Source: Lanius collurio (lineage: Eukaryota > Chordata > Aves > Passeriformes > Laniidae). From it: DNA of 64,000 nucleotides. The notes beneath the pieces were generated by a model that was not told the origin of the DNA, ran no database searches, and saw only the letters and a list, made by a program, of their open reading frames with translations. Every line of letters begins with the position of its first letter. The first letter of the stretch is position 1. Shown in pieces: positions 57,249-64,000 of the stretch. The DNA lies in contig JACBWW010000068.1 in the NCBI GenBank assembly GCA_020086605.1, positions 1,855,982 to 1,919,981 of the forward strand, in the 5' to 3' direction. A program made the position numbers and the translations under genes.

Positions 57249-57959
57249 CTATTCCCCTGGCACAGCTCCAGCCATTCCCTCGAGTCACTTGGAGACTTGG
57301 AACCTCCTGTAAAGAGATACCTGTGAGGGTTGCAGGGGCCTGTGCAAGCCTGCACTACTCCAAGGGCTCTTAGGCTGGTACATAACTCTCATTGCCATCA
57401 CTTGAAATCCATCAGTGAAACATTGCTCAGGATGACCAAGGGTTTTAAGGAGCCAGTGGAACCATCCACCTCCCCTGTGTGCTGAAATCAACACCTATGA
57501 AGACTATCTAACAGCATTCCTTAAACCAAGCAGGTCTGATACCAGCACGAGATGAAATGACAGAAGCAGAGATGTGCATCCACCGCAATATTCAAGATCC
57601 GCCAGGACAACTGTGATGTCTTCCTTCCATCCTCATTTTTGGGCCTTGATGAACCACTATGGTTACTTCTGGGGCTGATGAGAGCGGGTCTGGACTTGAA
57701 CCAGGAGGTGAGACCAAAACAAAACCAAGATCCATTTGCAAGACAGGAGCCTTGGACTGGGGGCTCCTCAAAGGAAGTGGTGTCCTGGCCAGAGCGATGC
57801 CCACGGCAGCATGGCACTGTCCTTTCCAGCCCACATCTGCTGCAGGCCCCTGAGCCAGATACACAAATGTATGGCTGGTGACTCTGTGCTTTGCCTTGCT
57901 ATAAATAATAAGGTTTCATTTCCTTCACAGAGCTTTTGATTTGTTTCCTTTGGGAGACT

Positions 57960-58400
57960 CACAGGTTATAATGGCATTAATTCCTATTTGCCAACCTTGT
58001 CCTTATAAATGAGGATCTTCATTAAATGAATGTTAAGCGATGAGCACTATAATTAGGACAGATTTAAAATGCAGTGTGCCTAAATCAGAGACTGCCCATG
58101 ATGTTCTCTTTTTTATTAAGATATAATTTGAAGGAGAATTACTGCTTAGTTTAGAACGAATTCTATTTTCCAACAACCTCTTCTCACTGAGGGAATGTAC
58201 AGAGCAATGAAATACACCTTGCTTCAGAAGTGAAGCCCAGCTCTCCTCATCTCTAATGCTGGCAGATGACACTCTTGTGAAACACAGTGTGACAAGTGCT
58301 GGATGAGACTCTTTTCCTCCTAATTATTTTATGTCGACTCAAAATTCTGTTCAATCTTGATGTCATATAATTTAAAATAATTAAAGACTTAGAGATTGAC
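57960..58400. promoter_or_regulatory. Candidate conserved element in intron 1
   Basis: Repeat-free AT-rich DNA with tataattaggacagatttaa, tttttattaagatataattt and ttaaaataattaaagactta. No coding signal. Appearance only. Confidence 0.22.
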
Positions 58401-59599
58401 CCCAACCATCAATCACAGAGTTCCAGCTGACTGCAATGCCTGTCATCCCAATGACCTCAGAGGCAACACCTTGAAGAGGTGAACACCTTCACCGCTGACT
58501 GGGGAGAACGTCTCATGCCGTTTTTTGCATGGTCATGTATCTCTTGCCCCATTCCCTGGCAGTGCCAGCCCAGGTCAAACCCCATCCTCTGCCACGTGCA
58601 GGACCTGAGCTGGGCACAGGACACCTGTGGACTCACTACTGTGCCACGGCACTGCTGCTGAAAACTGGGCTCAGCCTGTTCAGCAGAGAAGCTCAGCCCT
58701 GTGATTACAGCTGCCCTGATGTTTGTTCTCCTCCTTCTCAGCACTGGATTTCCCAAAAGCAGATGGGAAATAAGCCAAGAGGGAGGGAACCAGAGAAAGC
58801 GACAGTGGTAAAAAGCAGGAATAAAACAAAACTCAAGGAAAAAACTGCCAAGCCCAAATTAAATCCAAAAGGTCGAGAACTCCATTAAACAAACAGAACA
58901 AAAATAACCCTCCTCTCAAAATCATTCTCTAGGTCTCATTTATTCCTTGTGTAACTCCACTGAAAGAAGCGGCACTGGTCCACAAAAGAATCTGGCCACA
59001 TCCAAAATTTTTTCCAGGCTGGGTGGCCACACTGCAACTGTAGGGAGCAGGAAGGGCCCATCCTGACCTGGGAGCAGGGGAAGGTGACAAGCAGACAACA
59101 CTACCGTGCAGGCCTGCCACAGCACTCCCGGGCATCCCAGCCCCAAGCCCCTGCCCTAAGGGCTGAGCCAACAGTCTGCAGGTGTGAAAAGTGAACTGGT
59201 CTGTGCTGCTTTCTTCCTTTCTGCCACTCCTTTCACCAGTCACCTTCTGTTCTCTGTGTATGGTTTCTGTTTCCTCTTCAACTGACGTGCAGGTGCCAGC
59301 CAACAACCGCAGAGCCGTGACACCCATCCCACTCAGCGTGGCAGCACCAACACAGCTCTGCTCTTCTGCTGCAGAACTTCAGACACATACACCTGAACAG
59401 ACACATTCTGCTCTCTGCAGAAGGATTCAGAAACAAAGCCCATGGCAGCACACACCCTGGCTCCCCTTGCACGGCCACGGCCGAGTGCAGCGCAGGGGCC
59501 CTTCCCCACTGCTCATCTCCCCAGCCTGGTGGCACTCAGCCCTGGGACCAGCACAGCAGCCCCTCCACCCTCGGACACACTCAGGACTCTTGGCCCAGT

Positions 59600-59765
59600 A
59601 GAATGACAGAATCACAGAGTCATTTACATTGGAAAAGACTCTGAAGAACATGGAGTCCAGTTTACTCCATGGACTAGCCTGGCACTCGCCTTACAGGACC
59701 GATGTCCTCAGACCTGTCATCCTCACAGGACACTCCTAACCAGAGCCTCTGTCAGCAGAACAACT
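59600..59765 (-). mobile_element. Old CR1 LINE 3' fragment
   Basis: It starts agaatgacagaatcacagag, then ttggaaaagactctgaagaa and catggagtccagtttactcc. This matches an older CR1 type in reverse. Its right limit is unclear. Confidence 0.7.
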
Positions 59766-62700
59766 TCTCACACTAAGCTCCCCAATGGCTGAGATCTAAA
59801 AACAAGTGGGGTGGACACCCAGCTTTTCCTGCTGAGGTCGCTGGGAGCTTTACAGAGTAAAGGGCCCTTGCAAGCGGAGTCCTGGCTCTGGGGCTCTGCC
59901 TGGATGCAAACGCTGGGTCAGGTTAGTGGCCATACACCAGAAAGTGGACTCACACATAAACCAGCCCTTTACCTTTCCTCCCTCCGGCTCCCAGCTCATT
60001 CCAGTCTGCATAGGCAACTCTCCAAATCCCCTAAAACCTCCTTTTCTATCTCCACACAGACTGCAAAACTTCTCTACAGAATTAGTGCTGGGTTGATCAA
60101 ACAAATCCTTGTTTATCTGCTGCACGTAACTGAGGGATGGAGCAATGAAGTGCATTCTCTCACATGCACTGAAGACAAGTGCAACAGGGAACAAAAGATC
60201 CTGGGAAGGGACTGATTATCATGATCATTTTAGAAACCACAGGACATATCCTGCCCAGTGCAGAAGGGAGTAGGAAGGAGAATTGTCTCAAGGAAAATAA
60301 TCCTTGGATTATCCATGATCAACAAAACTCTGTGATATTAGTGTCTCAGCACCTCTTCCTCGTGCCATGTGTCATCTCAGTTGTTGACCACTGCTCCATG
60401 AAGAAGTCCAGGAGGCAGCCCCTGGGAACAGCCCACTGTCAGAACAGCCCTGTACACACCTAGCACAAATCATCTTCTGCAGAGAAGAGCTGCAATCCAG
60501 CCCTCCTGGATTCACTCATAGGGCACCCTCTGCCCAAGCACAGGTCAAACTACTTTACAAAAATATCTACTATTAGCACGTGCCTTTTTTCTTCAGTAAA
60601 AACAAATTGGTGACATTGTATAAAAGAAATATCACCCATTCTGGAAAAGGGAATAAATCAACAGAAAAAAATGAAGTTTCTAGATCACAGCAACCTGCAG
60701 CTATTGCACAGCCCTAGTCTTTGCCAGCATCACACTGTTATGTGGCCTAACTAGAACCTGTGCACACCAGCAACAAATCTGTTATTCAAAAATGGAAGTC
60801 AGAACCCCCAAAATCAGCCATGGCTCACTGCTCAGTTCCTTGAGACCCTACAGAATGAGGTCACAACTCCAAGATTCAGTGTAACCCATCACGCACCCAC
60901 AAGGGATGAGGAGGGTGGACACTGCTGGCTCTTGAACCAGGACGTGTCCAGGCCCTGCAGGCCAACACGGCCAGCTGCCATGGCAGACCACCAGCCCCAC
61001 GTGGCAGCAGCCAGCTCTGTGAACGAGACACGATTTAACCTCAGCCTTCCTCTGCTGTCCCAAGGATTTGAAGATGAAAAGCATCTCTATCAGGAATGGC
61101 ATCCCACAAGTGGCCAAGCAGGTGGGCCACCTTCCCAGGAGAGCCCCACAGCAGCATGAGCCCCAAAAGCTGGGCTAAACCCAAGCCCTGAGGAGCAGGA
61201 GCCAGGATCAGCTGTGCTGCAACACAAACCTGTGTTTACCAAGCACTGCATGGTGAAGTGCATCCCTCAAGTCTTGCCCTCTGCAATTCTAGGAATTACC
61301 TTTGGAAATAAGCACAAACACATCGGGAAATCAGCCCTTATGTAAAAGCCTCACAAACTGACTGCAGCCTCACCCTGAACCCCCTGTCATTCCATTTCTC
61401 CTTCCAACAGGAACACTCCTACAAACTGCAAATACCACTGCTGTGATATCAGCTGTGCAGGACCCACAACTCAGCAGACTGCCTGTAACATTGGCCTGTT
61501 ATAAACTTACACCTGCAACCAATGGATCCCTTAGGAATTTTTAATTTTGTGACTTGTCCTCCAGAAGCCACAACACTCAGAGCAACACCACTCCCTTGCC
61601 TTTCACGCTCCTTCTCAGCCCTCTTAACCATGTCAAGGATCTGCTCATCCTGCATGTCACATCCACAGCCACACGTGTAGTGGGAGCAGGCTGGAGAGGG
61701 GCAGTGTACATGTATGACCAAATGACAGATAAATGCAAATAAACTAAACAGCAGCAAAGCCCCAGGCAACATCTTTAACTTTGTACAGCAATAATTACCT
61801 GTACCTGGGTGTGTTTATACATCCATGCATGCATTTATACACTGTAATACAAACCTGAGCACTGCATGTGTTTGATTTAATTGTGACACTCATTTATATA
61901 ACGTTTTATATAACTTATTTTTAAACCTGAGGTAATTTCTCACTGTAATTTGCATGAGCACGCTCAGATCTCACTAAAAATACTGATCAATGGTTGGTTC
62001 TCATTTTCAGTCACAGTACCATTTTCATGTACTCTTTACAGATATATATAAATATATAAACACATGGAAATCCTGATAGCACCCTGACGTTACCTTTTCA
62101 TGCTCTGCTTTGCATGGCAAACACCCTGAACCAACTGTGATGCTCACAGGGGAAGCTCCAAAATGAGCCAACAGTACAACGAGGAGGGAAGAAGGAACAG
62201 GAATGATTTTCACCGTCATATTTACAAAGAACTTACTATATTAAACCAAACAACTACACAATTAAAGAATGATAAGTTATTAGCAGAACCTCAAAACCAC
62301 TCTTGATTCCTGTTGTTGAGCTGCATAACCTGCTCTTGTATCTTTATTTCATTTCAGCACTTCAAATGCGTTTTCAAAAGATTAACATCAAATTTCAAGT
62401 GACCTAATTACAGCTTTATCACATTTTATTCCTATTTCAAGATGCAAATTGGCTTTCTGCATCTCCATGTACATCCACGCTGTGCTCTGCATGTTCTTCC
62501 CATGCCGTTCTCCGGCTGGCTCAGTGCCACAATCACTAGTCCAGGTGATAGGACAGGGTGCCCTGCCCACAGAGTGCTCAGTGCTGTCCCATTGCTGCAG
62601 GACATGGAGCACATGGCCCATCTTGTCCTTTGGTACAGCACACGGCTCGTGTGTGTGTGGGAATGATAGATAACATCCTTGATAGAGGGAATCAAAGACA

Positions 62701-64000
62701 ACCTGCATGTTTAGAACAAAAACTGCTGTAAACCACGGTAAGAACAGGCGTAAACCACATGAGTGTCCTGGGATCAGGCGTTCAGACCTGGGCTGGCATG
62801 AAATGAAGTGGTGTCTTTTGTGTGCATTGTCCTTTATAAGGATTTGCTCCACCTGGTAATTCCCCCCTGCCTGGACACACTTGCCTGGCTAACTGGTACC
62901 ACTGTCCCCCTCACACCCTTCAAAAGGACCAGTTTCCCTTTTACAAGCTGTATGATGCAACAGGTTGATGATGATGGAGCAGTCATCATGGCTTCATCCC
63001 AGGGCCCCTTTTCTCCCTCTTGCCTCCAACAGCACCTCTACTTACTGAAGCAGGTCCTAGGGCCCTGCTGCTGTGGACTTTGGGATTGTGTATGTTTGGG
63101 TTTACTGCTGCTCATCAGCAATTCCAGAGCACAAACCCACACACCACATCAGGTCCTGCCATAGCAGGTTGTTCCTTACAGCTTTCACAACAGCCTCTTA
63201 CCCAAAGCCTTGCAATAACCTCCAGCCCATCTGGTGACAGAGCAGTGCAAGCTCCTGGAAAGGTCATAAGCCATTTCTAGAAAATTAATTCACTCTAAAT
63301 TAGCATTATGTTTTACAAAACTCTTCTTTTAGTCCCCATTCTGGGATGATGCTGGAGCCTGGTGCAGCAAACACACAGCATCACTCTCATGACATGCAGG
63401 TCCTCTGGATCTCACTCCTGTGAGAAACATAGAGAGACTGTGGAGAGAGCTGCAGCACTGGGAATGTTCATTTCCCGAGCAGGGAAGAGAGGGCCATGCT
63501 CATTCTAATCTAGGGAGTCGTGGTGGGATTTACAGAACTGCTCAGGGTACGATGATTTGGCCAAGAGCCAGAAGGAACTCCAGGAGGAACCTCTGGTCTC
63601 GTAGCTGCTGGTGCAGCTAGCAGAGCAATTCCCAACACTTCCAAGGGTCACACCTCTCATGCACAGCTGAAGCCTGAATAACCTTCCAGCGTAGCACACC
63701 AGCACCCTGCAAATAAATCTGCCTAAAGTGAAATGTGAATTAAAGCAAAGAACAGCAGGAGGCAGATAGGGCTCTTCAGAGTTCTGGGCAAGGCACCTGA
63801 GGGACTCAAACCTCCTCTGAACACACAGAAGGAGGAGTTGGTAAGCTCAGTGTCAGAACTGGATGTAACTGGACATTTTAAATGGAACCAAGCCCCCAGC
63901 TGCTTCTCTGGGAAGCAGGTGGTACCCTGCTTCGGATGGCAAGCACGGCCCTGGGCAGCACCAGCCCTGTCCAGCAGCCAAGACCAGTGCTCCCAGGGTT

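Larger units (their letters stand above)
50692..64000. other. PHF2: PHF2 intron 1 (3' part; continues beyond the window)
   Basis: More than 13.3 kb with no sign of the first PHF2 exon (no PHD-finger start such as VPVYCVC in any frame) and no CpG-island promoter. Two CR1 remnants (57061-57248, 59600-59765), a pyrimidine run (55777-55835) and AT-rich repeat-free blocks (54500-54720, 57960-58400) are noted. The rest shows nothing specific. Short open frames match no known protein. Confidence 0.75.

Noticed and set aside
58529..58888. Lysine-rich open frame that might be a processed pseudogene
   Set aside because: Only the end is Lys-rich; no match to a known ribosomal or other retrocopied protein was recognised, and there is no poly-A tail.

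Overview
This window is vertebrate nuclear DNA, most probably from a bird. It holds one recognisable gene, on the minus strand, with GT-AG introns of a few hundred bases to more than 13 kb. The rest is intergenic or intronic sequence dotted with short 5'-truncated CR1 LINE tails of the kind that dominates avian genomes. There is no sign of bacterial, plasmid or phage content. A songbird is plausible but cannot be proved by eye.

The gene is PHF2, a PHD-finger and JmjC-domain chromatin protein (KDM7 family). I rebuilt 21 coding exons, here numbered 2 to 22, from 50691 down to the TAG stop at 18352-18354. They total 3,073 nt, and every junction keeps the reading frame. Exon 1 (start codon and first half of the PHD finger, about 33 residues) was not found and should lie beyond position 64000, so the promoter is also outside. 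With those 33 residues the protein would be about 1,056 aa, slightly shorter than the roughly 1,096 aa human protein. The JmjC site keeps His249, Asp251 and the PHF2-specific Tyr321, plus Thr246 and Lys266. A protein kinase A type site (RRPS) is kept near the C-terminus.

Layout: 1-17345 is the 3' flank of PHF2, with no convincing gene, several CR1 pieces, one orphan CpG-rich block (15740-16115) and some repeat-free AT-rich stretches that look like candidate conserved non-coding elements. About 17345-18351 is the 3' UTR, unusually CpG-rich. 18352-50691 holds the exons and introns 2 to 21. 50692-64000 is the 3' part of intron 1. Intron 2 carries a 638-bp almost pure purine (GGGAAA)-type satellite and a candidate solo LTR. 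Intron 17 carries the most striking non-coding block, a CpG-dense segment at 27060-27215 with an inverted pair of TAATTA sites.

I found no previously undescribed biological system. The best leads are the candidate regulatory blocks, the polypurine tract, the CpG-rich 3' UTR and several perfect inverted repeats. Exon calls rest on recognising the protein and checking splice sites and phase. The repeat and regulatory calls come from reading alone, without database searches.
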